Shown here: piece after piece, positions 31,915-39,614 of the stretch | How the letters are laid out: every line of letters begins with the position of its first letter | How positions within the stretch are numbered: position 1 is the stretch's first letter | Program-made: the position numbers and the translations under genes | Notes under the pieces: model-generated | What the model was told of the DNA's origin: nothing | Database searches by the model: none | The model's input: the letters and a program-made list of their open reading frames with translations, nothing else | Assembly (NCBI RefSeq): GCF_024345855.1 | Contig: NZ_JAGQBX010000010.1 | Location: forward strand, 1-61,377 | Reading direction: 5' to 3' | DNA from: Synechococcus sp. GreenBA-s | Lineage (GTDB): Bacteria; Cyanobacteriota; Cyanobacteriia; PCC-6307; Cyanobiaceae | DNA: 61,377 nt

Positions 31915-32661
31915 GTGCGGCTGCCTGCGTTCATTGGCCTCGGCACCCAGAAGGGCGGCACCACCAGCCTGCAGCGGCTGCTGGCCGACCACCCCGGCGT
32001 GTTCCTGCCGCCTGTGAAGGAGGTGCAGTTCTTCAGCCTGCACCACGGCCGCGGCGCGGAGTGGTACGGCCAGCACTACGCCGGGGCCAGCCCGCACCAG
32101 CGCTGCGGCGATATCACCCCCTACTACCTGTTTCACCCCGCCGTGCCCGAGCGGCTGCAGCGGGCGCTGCCGCAGGCGCGGCTGGTGGTGCTGCTGCGGG
32201 ATCCGGTGGAGCGGGCCCTCTCGGGGCTGTTCCACTCGATCCGGTTGGGCCTGGAGCCCCTGCCGCCGGAGCAGGCCCTGGCAGCGGAGGACGCGCGCCT
32301 GGCCGGCGCCGCGGATCAGCTGCTTGCGGGGCTGGCGGAGCACCATTCCCACCAGGTGCACAGCTATCTGAGCCGCAGCCGCTACGAGCTGCAGCTGGAG
32401 CGCTATGAGGCCCTGTTCCCCGCCGAGCAGCTGCTGATCCTGCGCAGTGAAGACTTCTTCAGCGATCCCGCGCCGCTCTGGCGGCAGCTGCTCGCTTTCC
32501 TGGAGCTCGAGACGGTGCCGCTGCCAGCCCAGCTGCCGGTGGAGAACGCCGGCCAGGGGGAGGCCCACAGCGTGGATCCTGCCCTGCGCCAGTGGCTGCG
32601 GCGGCAGCTGGAGCCCACCTACGCGGCTATGGCGCAGCGCTACGGCTTGGGCTGGCCCTGA
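31915..32661 (+). CDS. carbohydrate sulfotransferase (NDST-like)
   Basis: A 248-residue cytosolic sulfotransferase. FIGLGTQKGGTTSLQRLLADHP is the PAPS loop near residues 6-27, EVQFFSLHHGRGAEWY resembles the K-E-x-x-F-F/Y block of heparan-sulfate-type sulfotransferases, ARLVVLLRDPVERALSGL is the 3'-phosphate motif and QVHSYLSRSRYELQLERYEALFP the C-terminal signature. The GTG start at 31915 gives the natural N-terminus VRLPAFIG; the frame is open upstream but lacks similarity. Divergent from the small sulfotransferase, convergent with the GT32 gene, with which it overlaps by 22 nt at the 3' ends. It is the third sulfotransferase in 5 kb. Confidence 0.87.
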   Translation: MRLPAFIGLGTQKGGTTSLQRLLADHPGVFLPPVKEVQFFSLHHGRGAEWYGQHYAGASPHQRCGDITPYYLFHPAVPERLQRALPQARLVVLLRDPVERALSGLFHSIRLGLEPLPPEQALAAEDARLAGAADQLLAGLAEHHSHQVHSYLSRSRYELQLERYEALFPAEQLLILRSEDFFSDPAPLWRQLLAFLELETVPLPAQLPVENAGQGEAHSVDPALRQWLRRQLEPTYAAMAQRYGLGWP

Positions 32662-33386
32662 GCGTCGTCCGGCGTGCGCCACGATCCAGCGCAGCAGTGG
32701 AACGCGAAGGTGTCGGCGCCGTACTGGGATCGCGTGCTGGCGATCATCGCGGCCGGCAGCACGATCAGGCCCTCCCGCAGCTTCTGCAGCTGGTTGAGCC
32801 AGCGAAAACCGTAGGGCTCGGCCGCGAGCCCGTAGATGCCCGGGGCGATCGGATTGCGATGCCAGCGGCCATCGGCGTCGATGAAGGGCCGGTGCTCGTA
32901 GTAGGCCAGGCAGGAGCGGGCGAAGGGGTGCTGGGGAACCGACCCCAGCACGGCGGCCTGGAGGCCGATGCCCGGGGGTGGACCGGGGCAGCGCTCCAGC
33001 AGGCGTTGGCCCTGCCCATCGAGCAGGCTGGCGCCGCCTTCGGCCGCGAAGGCCTGGGGATTGAACTCCACGGCGGTCACGAAGTCGTAGCCGAGCAGGG
33101 GCTCCAGCGAGCGCACGGCGAGCACATCGGCATCGAGGTAGAAGCCGCCCTGGTGCTGCAGCACCCAGAGCCGCAGCACATCCGTGGCGAAGGCCCACTG
33201 CTGCACCTGGATCGCCTGCCGCACGAAGAGCGGCAGGGCCGGCAGGTTGAAATCGGCCAGGCTCCAGCGGCGGATGCTGAAGCCGGGCATCACCTGGGCC
33301 CAGGAGGCCAGACAGCGCTGCACCAGATCAGGTCTGGGCTCATCGCTGAGCCAGATGTGGTGCAGCACTCTGGGGATCATGGCCAT
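32640..33386 (-). CDS. GT32-type glycosyltransferase (DXD sugar-binding)
   Basis: The 248-residue sequence starts IPRVLHHIWLSDE, the characteristic opening of GT32 (OCH1/TcdA-TcdB-like) transferases, followed by FATDVLRLWVLQHQGGFYLDADVLAVRSL, where DAD is the DXD motif binding metal and nucleotide sugar. A C-terminal HCCAGSW with conserved His is also typical. The enzyme is cytosolic and adds a hexose or similar sugar to a glycan acceptor. Its start is 64 nt from the divergent methyltransferase start. Several such genes clustered with sulfotransferases suggest a complex surface glycan. Confidence 0.85.
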   Translation of the reverse strand: MAMIPRVLHHIWLSDEPRPDLVQRCLASWAQVMPGFSIRRWSLADFNLPALPLFVRQAIQVQQWAFATDVLRLWVLQHQGGFYLDADVLAVRSLEPLLGYDFVTAVEFNPQAFAAEGGASLLDGQGQRLLERCPGPPPGIGLQAAVLGSVPQHPFARSCLAYYEHRPFIDADGRWHRNPIAPGIYGLAAEPYGFRWLNQLQKLREGLIVLPAAMIASTRSQYGADTFAFHCCAGSWRTPDDAQGQPKP

Positions 33387-33450
33387 CGATCATCGCAACC
33401 AGCGTGGTCAGATGGCACGCGTAGGATCCGGCCATTGCGATGCAGCCTGG

Positions 33451-34137
33451 ATGATCCCCCTGTTCGACGCGTTGCGCCGGCGCTGGGGCGGGGATCCGGG
33501 GCTGGCGGCGCTGGATCCCCAGGGCCCCCGGGGCGTGGCCCTGAGGGGCCATCGCGAGTATGTGGGGGGCCACTGGGAGGAGATCGGCCAGCTCCAGTTC
33601 GACTTCCTGGTGGCCCGGGGCCTGCAGCCCCAGCATGTGTTGCTCGATATCGCCTGCGGTGCCCTGCGCCTGGGGGTGAAGGCGATTCCCTACCTGGAGC
33701 CGGGCCACTACCTCGGCATCGAGAAGGAGCGTGGCCTGATCCGGGCTGGGGTGGAGCAGGAGCTGGCCCCGCAGCTGCGCCGGGAGCGGCGGCCCCGCAT
33801 CCTGCGGGATGGCAACTTCCGCTTCTGGCGCTTCCGCCAGCCCGTGGATGTGGCGATTGCCCAGTCGCTGTTCACCCACCTGCCACCGCGGCTGATCGGC
33901 CGCTGCCTGGCGCGGCTGCGGCCCTGCCTGCAGCCCGATGGGGTGGTCTATGCCACGTTCCATGAGGTGGAGCAGGAGTGCGCCAACCCCGCGGTGCCCC
34001 ACGACCACGGCTACTTCGCCTACACCCGCGCCCAGATGGAGGCCTTCGGGGGCGAGCAGGGGTATGGCTTCGAGTACATCGGCGACTGGCACCATCCCCG
34101 CGGCCAGGTGATGGTGGCCTACCGGCCGCGGCGATGA
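33451..34137 (+). CDS. class I SAM-dependent methyltransferase
   Basis: A 228-residue protein with the SAM-binding motif I LLDIACGALRLGVKAIPYL, followed by the acidic GHYLGIEKE (motif II), ILRDGNFRFW and VDVAIAQSLFTHLPPRLIGRCLARLRPCL, typical of class I methyltransferases acting on small molecules or glycans. No TM or signal peptide. ATG 33451 (MIPLFDALRRRWGG) is taken; an in-frame ATG at 33412 would overlap less conserved sequence. It overlaps the next gene by 4 bases (ATGA), so both are coupled. It may O-methylate a sugar of the local glycan; that is inference. Confidence 0.83.
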   Translation: MIPLFDALRRRWGGDPGLAALDPQGPRGVALRGHREYVGGHWEEIGQLQFDFLVARGLQPQHVLLDIACGALRLGVKAIPYLEPGHYLGIEKERGLIRAGVEQELAPQLRRERRPRILRDGNFRFWRFRQPVDVAIAQSLFTHLPPRLIGRCLARLRPCLQPDGVVYATFHEVEQECANPAVPHDHGYFAYTRAQMEAFGGEQGYGFEYIGDWHHPRGQVMVAYRPRR

Positions 34138-35093
34138 GCACGGTTCCCACACCAGCCCCCGCGCCGGGCCTGAGCCGCCAACTGGAGGCCTACCGGGTCG
34201 CGATGTTCCAGGCCCATGCCCGGGTGTTGCTGAAGGGCTACCTGGAGCCCTGGGCACAGCGGCTGCCGGCCCTGGCCCAACGGCCGGCGGTGCAGGCGTG
34301 GCTGGATCCGGCGGTGCAGGCGCTGCTCGTGGACGACCGGCCCACGCCGCTGCTGCGCTTCACGGTGCTGAACACGCTGCTGATGGGCCGGCTGCGCTGG
34401 CGGCTCACCCTGATCACGGCGCCGGCCTCCCTGGAGCGTTGCCGGGCCCTGTTCGCCGGCCTGGAGGCCTGGGTGCAGGTGGTGGGGCTGCGGGTGGACG
34501 GGGCCGACTCCTACAGCTGGCTGGCCTACAACACGCTGCTCAAGGATGCCGATTTCTGGGGCCTGTTTCCGGCCGCGCGCCTGCTGCTCGTGCAGACCGA
34601 CACGCTGCTGATCGAGCCGCCCGACCCGGGGGCCTTCGCCTACGGCTATGTGGGCTCCCCCTGGGCCCAGGGCCGCTTGCTCTCCCGCTGCTTTCCCAGC
34701 TATGGCCTTGATCTGGAGCGCACCGCACCCCAGTGGGAAACCGTGCGGCTCTGCGGCACGGTGCCCGATGGGCTGGTGAATGGCAACGGCGGCCTCTCGA
34801 TCCGCGACCCGCGCCTGATGCAGCGCATCTGCCAGGCCGAGGCGGCCGGCTCGCCACCTGAGGAGCCGGAGGACATCTTCTTCGCCCGCCATCTGGCCCG
34901 CTACGACGCCAATCCAGCTCCGCTGAGCGTGGTGGAGCGCTTCGCCTGCGAAACTGCTTACCAGCCCAGTGCCGGCGCCCACGCCGCCTGGCGCTACCTG
35001 GAGGCGGCGGAGGTGGCGGAGTTGTTTGAGCGGCATCTCAAGCAGGTGATGGCCCTCACCGCCGCCACGGCGGCTCTGCTGCCGGCGGCCTAG
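34134..35093 (+). CDS. DUF5672 glycosyltransferase-like protein
   Basis: A 319-residue protein resembling the DUF5672 family, whose members are GT-A-like. The segment LLLVQTDTLLIEPPDP looks like the DXD-bearing strand, and GLVNGNGGLSIRDPRLMQRI is the family signature GNGGxSxR. EEPEDIFFARHL provides a further acidic motif. The ATG overlaps the methyltransferase stop (34134-34137). The C-terminus overlaps convergently by 4 nt with the GT4 gene. It probably transfers a sugar in the same glycan pathway; donor and acceptor are unknown. Confidence 0.75.
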   Translation: MSTVPTPAPAPGLSRQLEAYRVAMFQAHARVLLKGYLEPWAQRLPALAQRPAVQAWLDPAVQALLVDDRPTPLLRFTVLNTLLMGRLRWRLTLITAPASLERCRALFAGLEAWVQVVGLRVDGADSYSWLAYNTLLKDADFWGLFPAARLLLVQTDTLLIEPPDPGAFAYGYVGSPWAQGRLLSRCFPSYGLDLERTAPQWETVRLCGTVPDGLVNGNGGLSIRDPRLMQRICQAEAAGSPPEEPEDIFFARHLARYDANPAPLSVVERFACETAYQPSAGAHAAWRYLEAAEVAELFERHLKQVMALTAATAALLPAA

Positions 35094-36340
35094 CGATCGG
35101 CGCCGATGGCGCCGCTGGCCACCAGCGACATCAGGGCCAGCTGCCGCGGCAGGCAGCGCTCCAGGGTGTAGGAGGCCAGCACCGTGGCGCGGGCTTCGGC
35201 GCCGAGGCGCTTGGCCAGGGGGCGATTGGCGAGAAGCTCAGCCACGGCGGCGGCCAGATCGGCGGGCTGGAAGAAATCCACGAGCAGGCCGTTGTGGCCA
35301 TCGCGGATCACCTCCTGCACGGGCGCGGTGGCCGAGCCCACCACCGGGCAGCCGCTGGCCATCGCTTCCAGCAGGCTCCAGCTGAGCACGAAGGGATAGG
35401 TGAGATACACATGCGCCGCACTGAGCTGGAACAGGTGCAGGAACTGGTCGTAGGGAAGGCGGCCGGTGAAGTGCACGCGGGAGGGGTCGTAGCGGCCCTC
35501 GATGTCGGCCAGGAAGTGATCCTTCCACTCGCCCTTGGGACAGGGGGCGCCGTAGCTCACGCCCGTGGTGTCGCCCACGATCACCAGGCGGGCCTCCGGG
35601 GCCAGGCGCTGCAGCTCGGGGATGGCGCGGATCATCGTGTGGCAGCCGCGGTAGGGCTCGATGCGGCGGTTCACGAAGGTGATAATCGGCTCGCCCTGGC
35701 GCAGCGCGGTGCCATCGGGGAGCTGCAGCGGCGGCGCGTCCGGCCGGGGCTGGATGGCGGTGGTGTCGATGCCGTCGTGGATCACGCTGATGCGCGGCTG
35801 CCAGTGGGCGGGAAAGCTGCTGCGCTGGAAGGCGGTGGGTGTGAGGCACCAGCTGCTCACCTCGAGGCTGAGCTGCGGATTCACGTTCTTGAGGCGGGTG
35901 CGGGCGGCGGCACGCCAATCGGGAGCCTGCTGCAGTTCGGGATCGAAATCGGAATCGAAGCCCTGCAGTTGATAGAAGAATTCCTGATACGTGAGCAGAG
36001 GCGTCTGCGGCCACACATCCCGTAGAAACAGCACTTCGCCCCAGCCGGGGTGGCCGCAGATCAGATCCGGGGTGAAGCCTTGACCCTTGAGGGTATGGGC
36101 AGCTGCAGCACAGGCCTCGCCGCGGATCGCCTTGGTTTCGAGGTCTTGCACCCAGGGCTGGATGTTGGGGGTGGTGCGCCGCTGGATTGGGTAGCGCACA
36201 TAGGCCACATCCTTGGGCAGGCCTGGCCAGCGGGGCTCCAGACCCAGGGCCACCAGCTGATGGCTGCCCTGGCCAGCCAAGGACCGCACGATGTGGGTGT
36301 ATTGGCCGGGGAAGTTCTGATGAACGAAGAGGATCTTCAA
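35090..36340 (-). CDS. GT4 family glycosyltransferase
   Basis: A 416-residue GT-B fold enzyme. KILFVHQNFPGQYTHIVRSLA starts the acceptor domain, with GHPGWGEVLFLRDVWP following; the donor-binding half has ITFVNRRIEPYRGCHTMIRAI, RLVIVGDTTGVSYG and VYLTYPFVLSWSLLEAMASGCPVVGS, the EX7E-like box. N-terminal FPGQY is typical of a GT4 subgroup frequent in cyanobacteria. A TTG start at 36340 fits the beginning MKILFVHQ; further upstream sequence lacks similarity. Expected to retain configuration and use a nucleotide sugar. Followed convergently by DUF5672. Confidence 0.85.
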   Translation of the reverse strand: MKILFVHQNFPGQYTHIVRSLAGQGSHQLVALGLEPRWPGLPKDVAYVRYPIQRRTTPNIQPWVQDLETKAIRGEACAAAAHTLKGQGFTPDLICGHPGWGEVLFLRDVWPQTPLLTYQEFFYQLQGFDSDFDPELQQAPDWRAAARTRLKNVNPQLSLEVSSWCLTPTAFQRSSFPAHWQPRISVIHDGIDTTAIQPRPDAPPLQLPDGTALRQGEPIITFVNRRIEPYRGCHTMIRAIPELQRLAPEARLVIVGDTTGVSYGAPCPKGEWKDHFLADIEGRYDPSRVHFTGRLPYDQFLHLFQLSAAHVYLTYPFVLSWSLLEAMASGCPVVGSATAPVQEVIRDGHNGLLVDFFQPADLAAAVAELLANRPLAKRLGAEARATVLASYTLERCLPRQLALMSLVASGAIGADR

Positions 36341-36508
36341 CGTTTCGGCAACGATTGATCGATGGCAGGCCAGCGGCGCAGCGCAGCCGAGGAGTGCAGA
36401 GGCGGCTCTGCCGGCACCCGTGGCGTGGCCCCCATTGTTGCAGTGACTGGCAGGTGTGAGATGGCGCGGGTTTGGGGATGGCGCACGCTGACCACGCATC
36501 GATCACGC

Positions 36509-36536
36509 AAAAAAAAGCCCCCTCGAAAGAGGGGGC
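36509..36536 (-). terminator. intrinsic terminator of the RTX gene
   Basis: An 8-bp stem (36517-36524 with 36529-36536, GCCCCCTC/GAGGGGGC) closed by a GAAA tetraloop on the plus strand (TTTC on the transcript), with a run of nine A at 36508-36516 which becomes the U-tract on the minus-strand transcript. It stands 36 nt after the RTX stop and ends that gene as a separate unit. Confidence 0.9.
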
Positions 36537-36572
36537 CGCGACAGTCTTTGAAAGAACTGATTGTTAGGCCAA

Positions 36573-38222
36573 TCAGGCAAAGACGGGGTCGGTAGAGCCA
36601 GCGTTGTCCAGCACCGTCCAGTTGGAGATGCTGTTGAAGGACTCGATGAAGTTAGGAACGAGCGGCAGGGCGAGCGTGCCGGTGATCGTGGCCGTACCCA
36701 CGAGGATGTCGTTGCCCGAGAAGGGAGTGGCACCCACTTCGAAGGATTCCGAACCGTCGTCGTTTTGGACCCAGGTGCCGCGCACCGCCAGGTTGAACGT
36801 CTGACCCACGGAGTAGGCGAGGGGAGAGTTCGGGACTGCAGGACCACCGATGTCGAAGCCGAAGCTCAGGCCATCAGGGCTTGCAGTGTTACCAACCAGG
36901 CTGGCCAATGTGCCGGTGATCAGAACATCATCAGCTTGGGTCCAGTCGGTGATGACGTCGAAACCGTTATCAAGGAGGACTTTGTCGCCAGCGTTGATGG
37001 TTTCGTCGTTGCCAACATCGAACAGCGCGCCGTTAGTCCCGTTGTAGAAGGCGGTGCCGGCCGTAACGACAGGAGCGGCATTGAACAGGCCCAGCGAGTC
37101 GGTGGAGCCTGCCAGTTGCACGAAGGTGTCATCACCGGCGCCACCGGTCAGTTCATCGGCTTCCGTACCACCAACGATCCGGTCAGCATCTTCACCACCG
37201 TCGATGATGTCGAAGCCTTCAGAACCCAGCAGGGTGTCATCGCCGGTGCCGCCGATGATTGTGTCACTTGAGGTGCCGCCATCGATGTAGTCATCGCCGG
37301 CTTCGCCATCCAGGAAGTCAGATTCACCATCGCCGAAGATGATGTCGGCATCGGCACCGCCGAGGATATCGTCGAAGCCGGAGCCACCGTTCAGGGTGTC
37401 TTCGCCTTCGCCGCCAACGATGAAGTCGTTTCCACCATTGCCTTCAACGAAGTTGCGGCCGTTGCCGGTGTCGATGTCGTCGGAGCCTTGGCCGCCGAGG
37501 ATGACGTCGTTGCCTTCGCCGCCTTCGATGACGAGATCAACGTTGAAGGCAGTGTCTTCGGCGTTGATAAAATCATCGCCGTCGCCACCGGCGATCAGGC
37601 TGTTCTGGAAGACCGTGCCATTGCCAAGGGCAACGATGATTTCATCGTCGCCGAGGTTGCCATCGACAACGGTGCTGAAGTAGCCCTTGACGACGCTGGT
37701 GGGGCCGCCGGTGATGCTGATCAGGTCGTCGCCTTGGCCGCCGAAGATCTGCGAGTTGGCGATGTTGACAGTGGCACCGATGGATGCCTTGTCGTCGGCG
37801 ATGCCGAAGCCCACAAAGATCTCGTCGTCGCCCAGGTTGCCGTTCAGGCGGGAGCTCTGAAGGTTGTTGGAGTAGATGACGTCGTTGCCCTGGCCGCCCA
37901 GCACGCTGGTGAGGCTGGCGGAGATGCCCAGCTGGATGTTGCCACCGAGGGTGTCTTCGCCGGCGTTGCCGTTGACGAAGCTGCTGAGCAGTTGAGCGCC
38001 AGCGATGATGTTGGGGGTCAGCAGATCATTGCCATCACCACCACGGATGGAGGAGTTGGCCAGCTGAATGCCCCAGTTGACGACATCGTCGGCGCCTTGG
38101 GCGAACAGGTCGATGCCGGTGCTGTCGTTGGGCAGGGAGACAATGGCTGCCCCATCAACGCCGTCCGTACCTTCATAGGTCGTGAGGGCGGTGCTGGAGC
38201 CGGGAATGATGGTGAAGGCCAC
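36573..38222 (-). CDS. RTX-type calcium-binding secreted protein
   Basis: The 549-residue, strongly acidic protein contains many GGxGxDxxx-type nonapeptides (GGDGNDLLT, GGQGNDVIY, GGEGEDTLN and a dense array about residues 225-360 such as GDGESDFLDGEAGDDYI). Such repeats fold as a Ca-bound beta-roll once outside the cell. The N-terminal half has spaced, degenerate copies (NGNLGDDEI, GGQGDDLIS). There is no Sec signal peptide; RTX proteins use an uncleaved C-terminal signal for type I secretion, and the exporter genes lie immediately upstream on the same strand. The C-terminal 170 residues are non-repetitive. Has its own promoter and terminator. No enzymatic domain recognised; adhesin or surface-layer roles are possible. 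Confidence 0.88.
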   Translation of the reverse strand: MAFTIIPGSSTALTTYEGTDGVDGAAIVSLPNDSTGIDLFAQGADDVVNWGIQLANSSIRGGDGNDLLTPNIIAGAQLLSSFVNGNAGEDTLGGNIQLGISASLTSVLGGQGNDVIYSNNLQSSRLNGNLGDDEIFVGFGIADDKASIGATVNIANSQIFGGQGDDLISITGGPTSVVKGYFSTVVDGNLGDDEIIVALGNGTVFQNSLIAGGDGDDFINAEDTAFNVDLVIEGGEGNDVILGGQGSDDIDTGNGRNFVEGNGGNDFIVGGEGEDTLNGGSGFDDILGGADADIIFGDGESDFLDGEAGDDYIDGGTSSDTIIGGTGDDTLLGSEGFDIIDGGEDADRIVGGTEADELTGGAGDDTFVQLAGSTDSLGLFNAAPVVTAGTAFYNGTNGALFDVGNDETINAGDKVLLDNGFDVITDWTQADDVLITGTLASLVGNTASPDGLSFGFDIGGPAVPNSPLAYSVGQTFNLAVRGTWVQNDDGSESFEVGATPFSGNDILVGTATITGTLALPLVPNFIESFNSISNWTVLDNAGSTDPVFA

Positions 38223-38253
38223 AGTGTTGGTTTGCGAAGCAGGACGCGTTTAG

Positions 38254-38283
38254 AGTCTACGCGTTGACGCGCAGCCAAGTCAA
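38254..38283 (-). promoter_or_regulatory. sigma70-type promoter of the RTX gene
   Basis: On the minus strand TTGACT (38283-38278), an 18-nt spacer and TAGACT (38259-38254) precede the ATG at 38222 by about 31 nt. With the terminator downstream, the RTX gene is an independent transcription unit, so substrate expression can exceed that of the transporter. Confidence 0.6.
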
Positions 38284-38462
38284 ATTACTCGCAAATTCAT
38301 GTGACGGCAAGTGATCTGGCCTCGTATGGCTCTCGCACGGGCAAATCCCTTGCGGCAACAGGGCTTTCGAGCGTCCATATCCCTGTGCGGGGTGGGCCCC
38401 TGCGCCCGGGGCGTGGTACTCATGTGGGCGGCTCGGCACATAAGTCCGGTCATGACCGAGTC

Positions 38463-39614
38463 TCAAATGCGACGCAGGGAGTCGGTCTTGTCCTTGAAGG
38501 ATTCCAGCAGCAGCTGCAGGTACGTGACCTTGCGCAGTTTGATGTGGGCCTGTACCGACATGCCAACCTGAAGCGGCAGCGTCTGGCCGTTTTTCACAGT
38601 CAGCTCCTGAGTGAGGAGGGAGATCTCGGCTGGGAATCGATAGTCAGTGCGCTGCACGGCCTGATCCGGTGGCAGGGCATCGGAGCCAATCCGTTTCACT
38701 TTTCCTTCGAGAACGCCGAAATCACTGGCTGGGAATGAGTCGACACTCAGATCCACCGGCATTCCCTGCTTTACAAAGCCAATATCGCTGCTGGCAATTT
38801 CCACCTTGGCCTGCAGTTTGGCGTTGGGAACCACCTTCATCACGGGTGTGGAGGTCTGGGCCACATAACCTGCATTTGTGGGCTTGAGGTCAAACACCAC
38901 CCCGTCTACGGGTGATCGGATCGATTGATAGCGCAGGGTGAGGTTGGAATCAGCCTGCTGCGCTCGCAGCTCGGAGACCTGGCTGCGCAGATTCTCTAGC
39001 TGTTGCTCCAGAATTGCCATCTGACGCAGGCGATCCGTCCGACTCTGCTCCAGTTTGCCGATGCTTTCCTGCACCTTGTTGCGCTGGTTCAGGAATTGGA
39101 GTTCGGCCATCGCCCCAGCGGCGTTCAGCTGCTCCATGCGGCCCAGGATGGTCCGATCCAGGTCCAGTTGTTTCGAGAGCTGTCTTGATTGAGCGGCATT
39201 CAGCTCCAGATAGCGCTTCAGCTCCTCCTGTTTGAACAACAGTTCGCTCTGCTTCAGGGCCATCGATTTGTTCAGCGACAGTCCACGCTGCCCACTGGAT
39301 TCGGTGTCGAGCTGCATCAGGATCTGGCCAGCCTTCACCCGCTGCCCCTCTTTGACCAGGATCATTCTGGCGACGCCGCCCACCGGCATCTGGATCTCCT
39401 TCACCGCTCCGATCGGTTCCAGTTTGCCTGTGGCCACCACGATCTCCTCCGTTTTGGCCAGCGCCAGCCAGGTGATCGCGAAGCCGGTGGTGGCGATCAG
39501 GCTCCAGGTGACGCTGCGCATCCAGCGGGTGGACTGCCGAACGCCCACCTCCTCCTGGCTGGTGAGGGTGAGCCGATTCTCCAGCTGGCGGCGTGTGGCC
39601 TCAAGGGGGTTCAT
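38463..39614 (-). CDS. HlyD-family periplasmic adaptor of type I secretion
   Basis: A 383-residue membrane fusion protein. After a short cytosolic head it has one transmembrane helix (SVTWSLIATTGFAITWLALA, residues 34-53), a biotinyl-lipoyl half motif (VATGKLEPIGAVKEIQMPVGG), a long coiled coil (about 115-235), the second lipoyl half (IRSPVDGVVFDLKPTNAGYV) and a beta-barrel with a C-terminal SVQAHIKLRKVTYLQLLLES. It bridges the inner-membrane ABC exporter and an outer-membrane TolC-like channel, not encoded here. Start overlaps the exporter stop by four bases. The RTX gene 240 nt downstream is the presumed cargo. Confidence 0.9.
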   Translation of the reverse strand: MNPLEATRRQLENRLTLTSQEEVGVRQSTRWMRSVTWSLIATTGFAITWLALAKTEEIVVATGKLEPIGAVKEIQMPVGGVARMILVKEGQRVKAGQILMQLDTESSGQRGLSLNKSMALKQSELLFKQEELKRYLELNAAQSRQLSKQLDLDRTILGRMEQLNAAGAMAELQFLNQRNKVQESIGKLEQSRTDRLRQMAILEQQLENLRSQVSELRAQQADSNLTLRYQSIRSPVDGVVFDLKPTNAGYVAQTSTPVMKVVPNAKLQAKVEIASSDIGFVKQGMPVDLSVDSFPASDFGVLEGKVKRIGSDALPPDQAVQRTDYRFPAEISLLTQELTVKNGQTLPLQVGMSVQAHIKLRKVTYLQLLLESFKDKTDSLRRI

